Source of the DNA: Pseudoalteromonas rubra
GTDB lineage: Bacteria; Pseudomonadota; Gammaproteobacteria; Enterobacterales; Alteromonadaceae
Length of the DNA: 64,000 nucleotides
Assembly: GCF_000967655.1 (NCBI RefSeq)
Contig: NZ_JXYA01000001.1
Span: forward strand, 62,001 to 126,000
Reading direction: 5' to 3'
In this document: positions 9,851 to 18,227 of the stretch, one piece after another
Layout: every line of letters begins with the position of its first letter
Position numbering within the stretch: the stretch's first letter is position 1
Notes under the pieces: model-generated
The model's input: only the letters and a program-made list of their open reading frames with translations
Databases searched by the model: none
Told to the model about the DNA's origin: nothing
Made by a program: the position numbers and the translations under genes

Positions 9851-9870
9851 AGGTGCAGCTCCTTGCACCT
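9851..9870. terminator. Hairpin between convergent ampG and XRE gene
   Basis: AGGTGCA and TGCACCT form a 7-bp stem with a 6-base loop in the 76-base gap between two converging genes. No T-run is present on either side, so termination strength is uncertain. Confidence 0.4.
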
Positions 9871-9895
9871 GCACATACTGGTGATCCCAGCGTTA

Positions 9896-10141
9896 TTACA
9901 TCTGCTCTTCTTTGATCAGAGACAGACCTTCATATGGGTCGACTTCCAGCGCTTCACAGTAACGCAGAAACTCAATCACGTCTAAACGACGTTCCTGGTT
10001 CTCAATTTTGCCAATGAAAGAATGTGGTGTACCTAACACCTGGGCCAGACTGCGCATTGTATGACCTTTCTCGTGACGTTTTGATTTTAGCCACTTAGTC
10101 AACTTACTGTTCTCTTCAGAAGAAACCGTTTTCCCCATCAT
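9896..10141 (-). CDS. Small XRE-family helix-turn-helix regulator
   Basis: An 81-residue DNA-binding protein made up almost entirely of one XRE/Cro-type helix-turn-helix (about residues 25-70: T-M-R-S-L-A-Q-V-L-G-T-P-H-S-F-I-G-K-I-E-N). It has no ligand-binding or protease domain. It starts with two consecutive ATGs (10141, 10138), with AGGAGA nine bases upstream of the first. The 340-base region upstream is AT-rich and holds repeated ACCTAA/TTAGGT half-sites, which could be its own operators (inference). The target genes are unknown. Confidence 0.85.
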   Translation of the reverse strand: MMGKTVSSEENSKLTKWLKSKRHEKGHTMRSLAQVLGTPHSFIGKIENQERRLDVIEFLRYCEALEVDPYEGLSLIKEEQM

Positions 10142-10280
10142 AATAAAACATCTCCTACTCGATGATTAATTGATACTGCCGTACGAAATTTGCCCGTCTC
10201 GATTGGCAGCTTATGTTATGACAAGCCAGCTAAACTGAGTGAAAAAACACCCGATCCATCTGTCCTGTTCCTATGTACCA

Positions 10281-10317
10281 AATTAGGTATAGACGATCTT
10301 TTCTCTAACACCTAATT
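10281..10317. promoter_or_regulatory. Operator-like inverted repeat 1
   Basis: AATTAGGT at 10281-10288 and its exact complement ACCTAATT at 10310-10317 are separated by 21 bases. The spacing (29 bp start to start) is close to three helical turns, which would suit two dimers or a looped contact. Binding by the adjacent XRE protein is a guess. Confidence 0.4.
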
Positions 10318-10330
10318 AAATTTGCAACTT

Positions 10331-10355
10331 TCTTACCTAAAATAGAGAGGTAAGA
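10331..10355. promoter_or_regulatory. Operator-like inverted repeat 2
   Basis: TCTTACCT at 10331-10338 and AGGTAAGA at 10348-10355 form a perfect 8+8 dyad with a 9-base spacer. It shares the core ACCTAA with the neighbouring dyad, giving four related half-sites within 75 bases. A short dyad of this type fits an operator better than a terminator, since no T-run follows. Confidence 0.45.
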
Positions 10356-10481
10356 TTACTGTGACACTTTAACAAAAATTTTATATCTTGTACCAGTATA
10401 CGAAATAATTTATTTTTTCTTTTAAAAATAGTGGTTTAGCGCTAATCTGTCTTAAAGTAACAAATTTTGGGAGAATTTTTG

Positions 10482-10658
10482 ATGATCCGGCTCATATTTT
10501 TGCTGCCCATTTTGCTCTGTCTGGGGTGGTATTACTTTTTACGCGTAAACGGCGTACCACTTAAACAAGGCAAACGCGGATTCATCTACATTCTCGCTTT
10601 TTCCACTTTCGTATTAGGTTTTTTTGCGCTGATGATGCATCTTACCAACCCGGGCTGA
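10482..10658 (+). CDS. Small two-helix membrane protein, unknown function
   Basis: A 58-residue protein that I do not recognise. It has two hydrophobic segments (about residues 2-20 and 35-53) joined by a basic loop R-V-N-G-V-P-L-K-Q-G-K-R-G, so a helical hairpin in the inner membrane is likely. The ATG at 10482 has GGGAGAA at 7-8 bases, a very good ribosome-binding site, which is the main evidence that it is real; the frame itself opens at a TTG at 10467. It is transcribed away from the XRE gene and toward erpA. Confidence 0.65.
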   Translation: MIRLIFLLPILLCLGWYYFLRVNGVPLKQGKRGFIYILAFSTFVLGFFALMMHLTNPG

Positions 10659-10739
10659 CTAAACTGCTCTGACTTCCCGGCAATATCGTCACAAAGCACG
10701 CGCCTGATAGCGGGTCGCAATGAATCTATATAGATGCAA

Positions 10740-10765
10740 AAAAGCCATGCGATAGCATGGCTTTT
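10740..10765 (-). terminator. Terminator of erpA (probably bidirectional)
   Basis: AAAAGCCATGC and GCATGGCTTTT form an 11-bp stem with a GATA loop. Read on the minus strand it ends in TTTTTT, an intrinsic terminator 30 bases after the erpA stop. On the plus strand the T-run is shorter. Confidence 0.8.
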
Positions 10766-10794
10766 GTATCTTGGCTTGATAGGTTAAGGGCGGT

Positions 10795-11133
10795 TTATAC
10801 GCTGAAGCTTGCACCGCAACCACAGGTTGTCGTCGCATTGGGGTTGCTGACAAAAAAGCGCGCCCCTTCCAGGCCTTCGGTATAATCAACTTCACCGTCA
10901 ACCAAATATTGAATACTCATCGGGTCAACCACCATAGACACCCCGTTTTTCTCAATTTCCAGGTCACCCGGATTGGTTTTTTCGTCAAAGGTAAACCCGT
11001 ATTGGAACCCTGAGCATCCGCCGCCGGTCACATACACTCGCAGCTTAAGGTTCGGGTTTTCTTCTTCTGAGATAAGTTCTTTCACGCGACTTGCCGCCGC
11101 GTCGGAAAATTTAATCGGTATCTGATCAGACAT
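10795..11133 (-). CDS. erpA: ErpA, A-type iron-sulfur carrier
   Basis: A-type carrier that receives and delivers Fe-S clusters to apo-proteins, including the IspG/IspH isoprenoid enzymes in E. coli. With the start at 11133 (M-S-D-Q) the protein has 112 residues, close to the 114 of E. coli ErpA; the frame extends to 11154 but the extra residues are not conserved. The three cluster-binding cysteines are Cys40 (G-G-G-C-S-G-F-Q), Cys104 and Cys106 (C-G-C-G). It is a single-gene unit with its own terminator. Confidence 0.96.
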   Translation of the reverse strand: MSDQIPIKFSDAAASRVKELISEEENPNLKLRVYVTGGGCSGFQYGFTFDEKTNPGDLEIEKNGVSMVVDPMSIQYLVDGEVDYTEGLEGARFFVSNPNATTTCGCGASFSV

Positions 11134-11533
11134 GTGTATTCGACCCCTGTACATTTAGTAGCAGAATTATCTAATACCTGACTATTTTAATCAAGTATAG
11201 ACTGGCATTCTCAGATGGGCTGTTCCTGTTTTAGTCTCATTTCTTTGCCCAGCCGATTGATTTACTTAATTACAAGGACTTAGATTATTTGATACACTTA
11301 TCAACCAAGTATACTATGCTACAACTGTTGATATCACGGGCACCACGCACCACAAGATACTTTGAGTAACCGAGCAATGCGCTTCGCGTTCGTCGCGATG
11401 GATAAACGTCACAACGCTACTTGGAGACCTTTGTGGTCCTAAAATATTCAGGTTAGGGCTAGATTCAGTGTACGCAAGCAATAAAGCGAGCTGATGCTCG
11501 CGCCAATTCAGATTTTCAACAGGCCAATATTGT
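11134..11533. other. Divergent intergenic region erpA / CLC gene
   Basis: 400 bases between divergent genes, so it should hold promoters for both. The only secondary structure of note is GCGAGC-TGAT-GCTCGC at 11486-11501, a 6-bp stem with a 4-base loop about 32 bases before the CLC gene start. A minus-strand frame across this region does not resemble a protein and has no convincing start. Confidence 0.5.
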
Positions 11534-13216
11534 ATGTCGCTCGATAATTTACGCCGTCGCTTAGCGAAACCAAAAACGTCCATTCAGCTGTGCTTGCTGG
11601 GAATTGGCGCGGGCTTAATTGCAGCAGTATTGATCATCTTATTTCGCCTGACCATACTGCTGGTGCAGGGGATGTTTTTAGACAGCCCGGACGACTTTAC
11701 CACATTACCTGAACATCAACGCGTCCTGTTGCCTGTGGGCGCGGCCTTGCTGATCGCCCTGTTTGCCAGCCTGACGGGCTTCAAGCACTACCGCCTCGGT
11801 ATTCCTTTTGTCATCTATCGCATTAAACAACACTACGGGCAAATGCCAATCTGGAATTCGGTTAACCAGTTTTTTGGCGGTGCGGTTGCACTCATCAGCG
11901 GTTTTTCCGTTGGCCGGGAAGGCCCATCAGTACACATGGGGGCAACCGGAGCCAGTATTTTGGCTGAGCGCCTCCATCTGCCAATGAACGCTGCACGGAC
12001 ACTGGCCGGTTGTGGTGTGGCTGCTGGCATAGCGGCGTCGTTCAACACGCCCCTGGCAGCGGTGATCTTCGTCATGGAGGTGGTGCTGCGGGAATACAAG
12101 ATCCATATTTTCGTCCCCATTATGCTCGCAGCGGTAACTGGCGCACTTGCCACCCAATATGTGTTTGGCCATGATCTGGAGCTGTCGCTGATCAGTGTGT
12201 CTACCCTGTCCTTCTGGCATTATCCATTTCTGATTTTATGTGGCTTCGTGCTTGGTGCCATTGCCTTTGCATTTAATCAGAACCTGATGATGATCATCAA
12301 AACCTTTAAGCCCATCAGCATGTTTCCCCGCCTGATGCTGGCCGGGTTATTGGCCGGTCTGATCGGATATCTGGTGCCAGAAGCCATGGGCTCAGGTATG
12401 AGCGCCATTACAATCGCCGTTGAGACGCCCGGTGAATTACAACTGCTGACAACCATTCTGATAGCTAAGCTACTGGCCACCATCTTTGCCATTGGCCTGG
12501 GGATCCCTGGTGGGATCATTGGCCCGGTTATCGGTCTGGGAGTGTTAATTGGCACACTGATGGCGTATTTTGCTCAGTTTATTTCTCCCGAAGTCAGTGT
12601 TGCGGGCACCTATGGTGTACTGGGCATGGCAGGCCTGCTGGCAGCCACTTTGCACGCACCATTGGCAGCGCTGACCGCAGTGATGGAGCTGACTTCAAGC
12701 CCACAGATTGTGGTGCCGGCCATGATAGTGATCTCCTGCGCCTATGTTACCGCGCTGCAGGTATTTGGTAACCGCTCGATTTTCTTACAGCAGCTAGACT
12801 TTCAGGGACTGCCCTATCAGGTTTCTCCCGCCAAAGAGGCCCTGCAAAAAGTGGGGATCATGGAAGAAATGGAAGAAGGCTTCAAGCTGCTCTATTCTGA
12901 TGACAAAGAGCAGATCAGAGAAACCCTGTCGGCCATTGACAGCCAGACTCCGCTGATCGTTTACGACGAAGAACACGGTTACCGACTGGCCGAATATGAC
13001 CTCAGCTTGATCTCTGAACAAAGCATGACCATCACTTATATCGAGTTACAGGGACTAAGTACACAGGCAACGCTGGCAGACGCATTTGATATTCTCAAAG
13101 ACAAACGCTCCGGCGCCGTCTATGTGTATAATCAAAAAGATAACAAACAAATTATGGGCTTGCTAAGGTGGGATCAGATCCGCCATATTCTCACCATGAG
13201 AAACAGCTTGCTGTAA
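11534..13216 (+). CDS. CLC-family chloride channel/antiporter
   Basis: A 560-residue CLC protein with about 16-18 membrane segments. The selectivity-filter gate G-R-E-G-P is at 127-131, with gating Glu129. Two canonical positions differ: the G-S-G-I-P serine is replaced (R-L-G-I-P at 87-91), and the internal proton glutamate (E203 of E. coli ClcA) aligns with Val183 in F-V-M-E-V-V. Residues after about 430 form a soluble tail that resembles a CBS-type regulatory region. It could be a channel or an antiporter with another proton route; the sequence alone cannot decide. hemJ follows after 28 bases. Confidence 0.9.
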   Translation: MSLDNLRRRLAKPKTSIQLCLLGIGAGLIAAVLIILFRLTILLVQGMFLDSPDDFTTLPEHQRVLLPVGAALLIALFASLTGFKHYRLGIPFVIYRIKQHYGQMPIWNSVNQFFGGAVALISGFSVGREGPSVHMGATGASILAERLHLPMNAARTLAGCGVAAGIAASFNTPLAAVIFVMEVVLREYKIHIFVPIMLAAVTGALATQYVFGHDLELSLISVSTLSFWHYPFLILCGFVLGAIAFAFNQNLMMIIKTFKPISMFPRLMLAGLLAGLIGYLVPEAMGSGMSAITIAVETPGELQLLTTILIAKLLATIFAIGLGIPGGIIGPVIGLGVLIGTLMAYFAQFISPEVSVAGTYGVLGMAGLLAATLHAPLAALTAVMELTSSPQIVVPAMIVISCAYVTALQVFGNRSIFLQQLDFQGLPYQVSPAKEALQKVGIMEEMEEGFKLLYSDDKEQIRETLSAIDSQTPLIVYDEEHGYRLAEYDLSLISEQSMTITYIELQGLSTQATLADAFDILKDKRSGAVYVYNQKDNKQIMGLLRWDQIRHILTMRNSLL

Positions 13217-13244
13217 TTGCATTTTAAGACAACCAAGGGGTTTT

Positions 13245-13679
13245 ATGACGACGATACTTGTGTACAAAGCACTGCACATCTTTTTTATGGTTGCCTGGTT
13301 TGCTGGTATTTTCTATCTGCCCAGGCTGTTTGTTTACCATGCCATGACCGATGAAAAGCCCTGCTCCGCCATGTTAAAAATCATGGAGCGGCGGCTGCTC
13401 TACTTTGTTACCCCATTTGCCGTGCTCACGGCCGTGTTCGGGGTACTGTTGATCACCAGTTATGGCCGCGAATGGTTCCGCGCTAACCTGTGGCTGCACT
13501 ATAAGCTGGTGCCGGTGATTATATTATATTTGTATCATGCCTACTGTTTTAAACTGCTGGCAGACTTTAAGCACGACCGTAACGAGCGTAGCGATCGCTT
13601 CTATCGTATCTTTAACGAATTCCCGGTCATACTGCTGCTGATCATCGTTATGCTCGCCATCCTGAAACCGGTTTTCTAA
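13245..13679 (+). CDS. hemJ: HemJ, protoporphyrinogen IX oxidase
   Basis: A 144-residue integral membrane protein with four hydrophobic helices, matching the HemJ family that oxidises protoporphyrinogen IX to protoporphyrin IX in bacteria lacking HemG or HemY. The conserved opening Y-K-A-L-H-I-F-F-M-V-A-W-F-A-G carries the key histidine at about residue 11. AAGGGG precedes the ATG. It is two genes upstream of hemL, another haem-pathway gene, with pyrB between. Confidence 0.92.
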   Translation: MTTILVYKALHIFFMVAWFAGIFYLPRLFVYHAMTDEKPCSAMLKIMERRLLYFVTPFAVLTAVFGVLLITSYGREWFRANLWLHYKLVPVIILYLYHAYCFKLLADFKHDRNERSDRFYRIFNEFPVILLLIIVMLAILKPVF

Positions 13680-13690
13680 TCTCACACTAT

Positions 13691-13708
13691 GGCGGCTATT
13701 GGGCCGTC
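13691..13708 (+). terminator. Possible terminator after hemJ
   Basis: GGCGGC and GCCGTC pair over 6 bp (one G-U) with a 6-base loop, followed by ATTTT. It is weak but correctly placed 11 bases after the hemJ stop. Confidence 0.4.
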
Positions 13709-13852
13709 ATTTTCCACGCCTAAAAAACAGAATTGTGCTATTATGTCGCTCCAGTTACTCAACGCAGTGTGCGTCTGATACGCCCTGTTTTGCGAGCTCG
13801 GTTAGGAGTGCTCCCCGCCTCCTGTTGTCAATCTGTGATTAGGAATCGCCGC

Positions 13853-14869
13853 ATGTTAAGTTTCCAAGGTGAAAACATCCTCTCCGTCAACGAACTCGAC
13901 AGAGAAGCCATTGAGCTGATTTTCAATGTTGCAAAGAAAATGGAACCCTACGCTAAAAAGTACAAGCGCACCAACGTATTAGAAGGTGCCGTATTAGCCA
14001 ACCTGTTTTTTGAACCCAGTACCCGAACGCGTGTCAGTTTCGGAACCGCTTTTAACCTGCTGGGCGGCACGGTCAGAGAGACCACAGGTATGCAAAGTTC
14101 CGCTTTGGCAAAAGGCGAATCCCTGTATGACACGGCCCGGGTGATCTCAGCCTATGCCGATGCCGTCGCTATGCGTCACCCGGATGCCGGATCCGTGGCG
14201 GAATTTGCAACGGGCTCAGATGTGCCAGTGATCAACGGCGGTGACGGCCCGAATGAGCACCCAACCCAGGCACTGCTGGACTTGCTCACGATTGAACGTG
14301 AGCTGGGTCGTTTTGAGCGTGGCATTGATGGTATGCACATCGCCCTGGTTGGCGACCTTAAGTATGGCCGCACGGTCCACTCTCTGTCTAAGCTGCTGTG
14401 TCACTATAAAAACGTGCGTTTCTCTATGGTTGCGCCAGACGGTTTACAAATGCCTGATTATATTCTGGATGCGGTCAGTAACGCCGGTCACCAGATTGAA
14501 CTGGTATCAAAAATGGAAGGTAACCTGGCGGCCGATATCGTTTATCAGACCCGCATTCAGGAAGAGCGTTTTCCATCACAGGAAGAAGCCAACAAGTACC
14601 GCGGTGGTTTTCGCATTAGCCAGGCCATTTATGAGGCCCACTGTAAGCCGCAGTCGGTATTAATGCACCCATTACCGCGCGACAGCCGTGGCGATGCCAA
14701 CGAGCTGGATAACGACCTGAATAATAACGATAACCTGGCCATCTTCCGCCAGGTTCAAAATGGCGTGTTGATCCGCATGGCATTGTTTGCACTGACACTG
14801 GGTGTTGCCGACAAAGTTGAGCAATACGAAGTAGACGTGCCCTGGTTCAGCCGTAAGCGCGACACCTAA
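13853..14869 (+). CDS. pyrB: PyrB, aspartate carbamoyltransferase catalytic chain
   Basis: Condenses carbamoyl phosphate with aspartate in the first committed step of pyrimidine synthesis. The carbamoyl-phosphate motif S-T-R-T-R and the H-P-T-Q-A-L-L-D stretch are clear, as is H-P-L-P-R near the C terminus. The frame is open from 13733, but the ATG at 13853 has AGGA at good spacing and starts the conserved region, giving 338 residues, longer than E. coli PyrB (311). No pyrI follows, unlike the E. coli pyrBI operon; hemL is next. I saw no clear pyrimidine attenuator in the leader. Confidence 0.95.
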   Translation: MLSFQGENILSVNELDREAIELIFNVAKKMEPYAKKYKRTNVLEGAVLANLFFEPSTRTRVSFGTAFNLLGGTVRETTGMQSSALAKGESLYDTARVISAYADAVAMRHPDAGSVAEFATGSDVPVINGGDGPNEHPTQALLDLLTIERELGRFERGIDGMHIALVGDLKYGRTVHSLSKLLCHYKNVRFSMVAPDGLQMPDYILDAVSNAGHQIELVSKMEGNLAADIVYQTRIQEERFPSQEEANKYRGGFRISQAIYEAHCKPQSVLMHPLPRDSRGDANELDNDLNNNDNLAIFRQVQNGVLIRMALFALTLGVADKVEQYEVDVPWFSRKRDT

Positions 14870-14889
14870 TCCACTTATTTCGTTTCATG

Positions 14890-14927
14890 GCCGGGTGTAG
14901 CTGAATGACGTTTCAGATACACCCGGC
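14890..14927 (+). terminator. Long hairpin between pyrB and hemL
   Basis: GCCGGGTGTA (14890-14899) pairs with TACACCCGGC (14918-14927), and inside it CTGAA pairs with TTCAG, leaving one G/A mismatch and a 6-base loop. That is 15 pairs without a following T-run. It may be a 3'-end or processing signal; hemL starts 20 bases later. Confidence 0.55.
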
Positions 14928-14947
14928 ACAAAACAAAAGGACACATT

Positions 14948-16234
14948 ATGACAATCAGTCAAGATCTCTTCTCTCGTGCCCAGGAGTCTATCCCGGGTGG
15001 TGTTAATTCACCCGTTCGTGCATTTAACGGTGTAGGTGGCACGCCGCTGTTTATCAATAAAGCTGAAGGCCCGCATACTTACGATGCGGACGGTAAACGC
15101 TATATCGATTATGTGGGTTCATGGGGACCGATGATCCTGGGCCATAACCATCCCCAGATCAAACAAGCCGTGCTGGATGCAGTTGAAAATGGCCTAAGCT
15201 ATGGCGCACCGACTGAAAGCGAAATTCTGATGGCTGAAAAAGTCAAAGCGCTGGTACCCTCAATCGACAAAGTGCGCATGGTAAGCTCTGGTACTGAAGC
15301 AACCATGAGCGCCATTCGTCTGGCACGCGGTTACACTGGCAGAGATAAGATCCTGAAGTTTGAAGGCTGCTACCACGGCCACGCCGACTCTTTGCTGGTA
15401 AAAGCGGGTTCTGGTGCATTGACCATGGGCGTGCCTAACTCTCCGGGTATCCCGGCAGACTTTGCAAAGCACACCTTAACCGTGTCGTTCAATAACCTGG
15501 ACGAAGTCAAAGCCATCTTTGCACAATACCCAGACCAAATCGCCTGTATTATTGTCGAGCCAGTGGCGGGTAATATGAACTGTATTCCACCCGTTGAAGG
15601 CTTCCTGGAAGGCCTGCGCGAAGTGTGTGATACCCATAAATCGGTTCTGATCTTCGATGAAGTGATGACCGGCTTTCGGGTTGCGCTGGGCGGTGCTCAG
15701 GAATATTACAATATCGACCCTGACCTGACTTGTCTGGGTAAAGTAATTGGCGGCGGTATGCCAGTGGGTGCCTTTGGTGGTAAGCGTGAAATCATGGATT
15801 ATATTGCCCCCGTAGGCCCGGTTTATCAGGCAGGTACTTTATCTGGTAATCCAATCGCTATGGCTGCCGGTCTGAAAGCCCTGGAACTGCTCTCTGAACC
15901 GGGTTTGCACGATGACCTCGAGGCCAAGAGCAAGCAACTGTGCGACGGATTCCAGCAAGCCGCAGATGCCGCGGGTATTGCCCTGACCACCAACTATGCC
16001 GGTGGCATGTTTGGCTTCTTCTTTACCGAAGCGCAACGTGTTGATACCTATCAGCAGGCAACTGAGTGCGATCTGGAACGCTTCAAACGCTTTTTCCACC
16101 TGATGCTGGAAGAAGGCGTGTATCTGGCTCCTTCGGCATTCGAAGCCGGGTTTGTCAGCACTATGCACAGTGATGATGACATTGCACAGACAATTCAAGC
16201 AGCAGAGCGTGCATTCGCCAAGCTTGCAGCCTGA
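14948..16234 (+). CDS. hemL: HemL, glutamate-1-semialdehyde 2,1-aminomutase
   Basis: PLP enzyme that makes 5-aminolevulinate from glutamate-1-semialdehyde, the entry to haem synthesis by the C5 pathway. The 428 residues match the family length. The PLP lysine is Lys265 in [14 protein letters not shown], the same number as in E. coli, and S-S-G-T-E-A-T (113-119) binds cofactor phosphate. AAAGGACACATT precedes the ATG. A strong terminator follows. Confidence 0.98.
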   Translation: MTISQDLFSRAQESIPGGVNSPVRAFNGVGGTPLFINKAEGPHTYDADGKRYIDYVGSWGPMILGHNHPQIKQAVLDAVENGLSYGAPTESEILMAEKVKALVPSIDKVRMVSSGTEATMSAIRLARGYTGRDKILKFEGCYHGHADSLLVKAGSGALTMGVPNSPGIPADFAKHTLTVSFNNLDEVKAIFAQYPDQIACIIVEPVAGNMNCIPPVEGFLEGLREVCDTHKSVLIFDEVMTGFRVALGGAQEYYNIDPDLTCLGKVIGGGMPVGAFGGKREIMDYIAPVGPVYQAGTLSGNPIAMAAGLKALELLSEPGLHDDLEAKSKQLCDGFQQAADAAGIALTTNYAGGMFGFFFTEAQRVDTYQQATECDLERFKRFFHLMLEEGVYLAPSAFEAGFVSTMHSDDDIAQTIQAAERAFAKLAA

Positions 16235-16260
16235 GCACTGACCTTCAGTTAATCTTACAA

Positions 16261-16280
16261 AAAAGCCCTGCGGGGCTTTT
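16261..16280 (+). terminator. Intrinsic terminator of hemL
   Basis: AAAAGCCC-TGCG-GGGCTTTT with additional A and T flanks, a textbook hairpin and T-run 26 bases after the hemL stop. Confidence 0.9.
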
Positions 16281-16371
16281 TTATTTCTGTCAGTAAAAAC
16301 TTTCACCGCTTTGAACTATTCTTTGCTTATACCCGGTCTCTTACCAATGACTTATAAACAAAGATAAAATT

Positions 16372-18210
16372 ATGACAGGACTCAGATCAGCTGCCAGCCC
16401 CGCCATTGCTTTTATGGCACAGTTAAAATACAAAACCAAAATCAGCCTGGTATTTGGTATTCTTCTGCTACCACTCAGTCTGAGTTTATTTTTTCTCAAC
16501 TCGACCCTGACCCAGTCAATTCAGGTCAGTCAGCAACAGCGTGCCGGCCTGCAATATTACCCACCCATTTTAGAAAACCTGTTGAACCAGCAGGCGAAGC
16601 GTAACGCCCAGGTACTGGCGCGCAGCCCATTTGCCAAAGGGCTCAAACCCGGTGACGAGTTGGAACATTTATCCATTACCTCTAAACTGGCGATCGACAA
16701 TGATCTGAGCCGCTCTTACCTAAACCGCTCACTGGTCGAATCCGTGCCCAATGTGATAAGCCAGGTGAATAATATCGCCTCTCAGGCGCAGGAGATAATC
16801 AGCAACGGCCGTTTTACCCCCGACTCTTTTATCGCGCTGTCTAACCTGAACAAAGTGTTACCTGTGGTAAAAACCCAGCTCAACAATAAGCTGGAAGTGG
16901 CAACAGCCAACAGTAAACACGTCAACAAGCGCCTTCAGGACAAAATCACCGCGCTCAACCGTGCGCTCGATAACTATCATCGCGCCATTAAAGACAAGCT
17001 CCTGGAGCCAGATGACATTGAACTGACCAGCAGTGCATTTAACTCCCTGCATCGTGATGTGCTGACTCAGCTCACTGCCCTTATCAACACCGCCACCCCC
17101 ACTTTAAAAACCCTGCTTGATGACAAACTGACGCAGGAGCGTTGGATCCGAAACCTGGTGGCACTGGCGTCTGTGCTCAGCTTGTTGCTGGCGCTCTATT
17201 TAATGCTGGGCTTTTACTTTGCGGTGGTGGATACCATTGCCGAATTTTCGGCCTCTGCTCAGCGTGCTTCATCTGGCGATCTGAGCACACGGGCGCAACC
17301 TCGCGGTAAAGATGAACTGAGCGAGATCCTGCGTCAGTACAATGCGGTGCTGGATGCCTTTGTGCATTTGCTGGGTAATGTCAGAACCACCTCCACCGAC
17401 TTACATGGTGCCACGGATAAACTGCGCCAGATAAGCCAGGACACCCGTGAAGATGTGGCGCAGCAGCAGGCGAAGATCCAAACCGTGCATCAGGCACTCA
17501 GTGAAATGGCCAATGCCGCAGATGCAGTTGAGACCTCGGCCCATCATGCCACCGAGCTGGCTGCAACGGCGGCGCAACAAGTTAAGCAAGGCAGTGAGAA
17601 TACCACCCGACTGGCAGAACATATGACGGTTCTGCAACGTGAATTTGAAGAAAGCCGCATTGCACTTGATAAACTGGCACAAGACAGCCAGAACATCAGT
17701 AAGGTGAGCCTGGGGATCAGCGAAATCGCCGAACAAACCAACTTACTGGCACTCAATGCAGCCATTGAAGCGGCGCGCGCGGGTGAACAGGGCCGCGGTT
17801 TTGCCGTAGTGGCCGATGAAGTACGCACCCTGGCGCAAAGAACTCAGCAACAGACCGAAGAGATCCATTCGATTATTCACTCATTACAGCAGGCATCAAA
17901 CGACACCCAAAAGAAAATGCTCAGCAGCGTAGAAAAAATGGAACAAGGTGTTAGTGCGGCCAACGAGACCAATCAGGTACTCAGCGCCGCGGAGCAGAGC
18001 ATGGCCGACATTGACCAGCAGGGCCATGTGATCAGCGATCAGGTGCAACGTCAGGCGGTTGCCACCCAGCAGGCGCTGGCAGAGTCCAGTGAGATAAGCC
18101 ATCTGGCCGACCACACCCTGAGCTCCGCCGAAGCCACCCGGGGCGATGCGCAAAAGCTCAGCAACATGGCGGCGACGTTAAATCAACTGATCGCCAAATT
18201 CAAAACCTGA
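16372..18210 (+). CDS. Methyl-accepting chemotaxis protein
   Basis: A 612-residue chemoreceptor. A membrane helix near residues 25-42 and a second near 262-285 bracket a periplasmic sensor domain of about 220 residues that I cannot assign to a named fold. A HAMP linker follows (A-S-S-G-D-L-S-T-R near 303), then a long signalling coiled coil. The conserved hairpin tip [18 protein letters not shown] is present. No C-terminal CheR/CheB pentapeptide is seen. It is monocistronic, with no chemotaxis or flagellar genes nearby; the ligand is unknown. An ATG at 16414 is an alternative start. Confidence 0.95.
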   Translation: MTGLRSAASPAIAFMAQLKYKTKISLVFGILLLPLSLSLFFLNSTLTQSIQVSQQQRAGLQYYPPILENLLNQQAKRNAQVLARSPFAKGLKPGDELEHLSITSKLAIDNDLSRSYLNRSLVESVPNVISQVNNIASQAQEIISNGRFTPDSFIALSNLNKVLPVVKTQLNNKLEVATANSKHVNKRLQDKITALNRALDNYHRAIKDKLLEPDDIELTSSAFNSLHRDVLTQLTALINTATPTLKTLLDDKLTQERWIRNLVALASVLSLLLALYLMLGFYFAVVDTIAEFSASAQRASSGDLSTRAQPRGKDELSEILRQYNAVLDAFVHLLGNVRTTSTDLHGATDKLRQISQDTREDVAQQQAKIQTVHQALSEMANAADAVETSAHHATELAATAAQQVKQGSENTTRLAEHMTVLQREFEESRIALDKLAQDSQNISKVSLGISEIAEQTNLLALNAAIEAARAGEQGRGFAVVADEVRTLAQRTQQQTEEIHSIIHSLQQASNDTQKKMLSSVEKMEQGVSAANETNQVLSAAEQSMADIDQQGHVISDQVQRQAVATQQALAESSEISHLADHTLSSAEATRGDAQKLSNMAATLNQLIAKFKT

Positions 18211-18227
18211 GCGGCTCGGCGTGCGGA

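Larger units (their letters stand above)
10142..10481. other. AT-rich divergent control region
   Basis: 340 bases between the divergently transcribed XRE gene and a small membrane-protein gene. It is markedly AT-rich compared with the flanks and contains two dyads listed separately. I see no open frame of note in it. Confidence 0.6.

Noticed and set aside
11314..11583. 89-residue open frame on the minus strand upstream of the CLC gene
   Set aside because: It overlaps the 5' end of the CLC gene, has unprotein-like composition and no plausible start signal.
13743..13778. Possible 11-residue leader peptide before pyrB
   Set aside because: It lacks a ribosome-binding site, and no U-rich attenuator follows it, so a pyrL-like leader is not supported.
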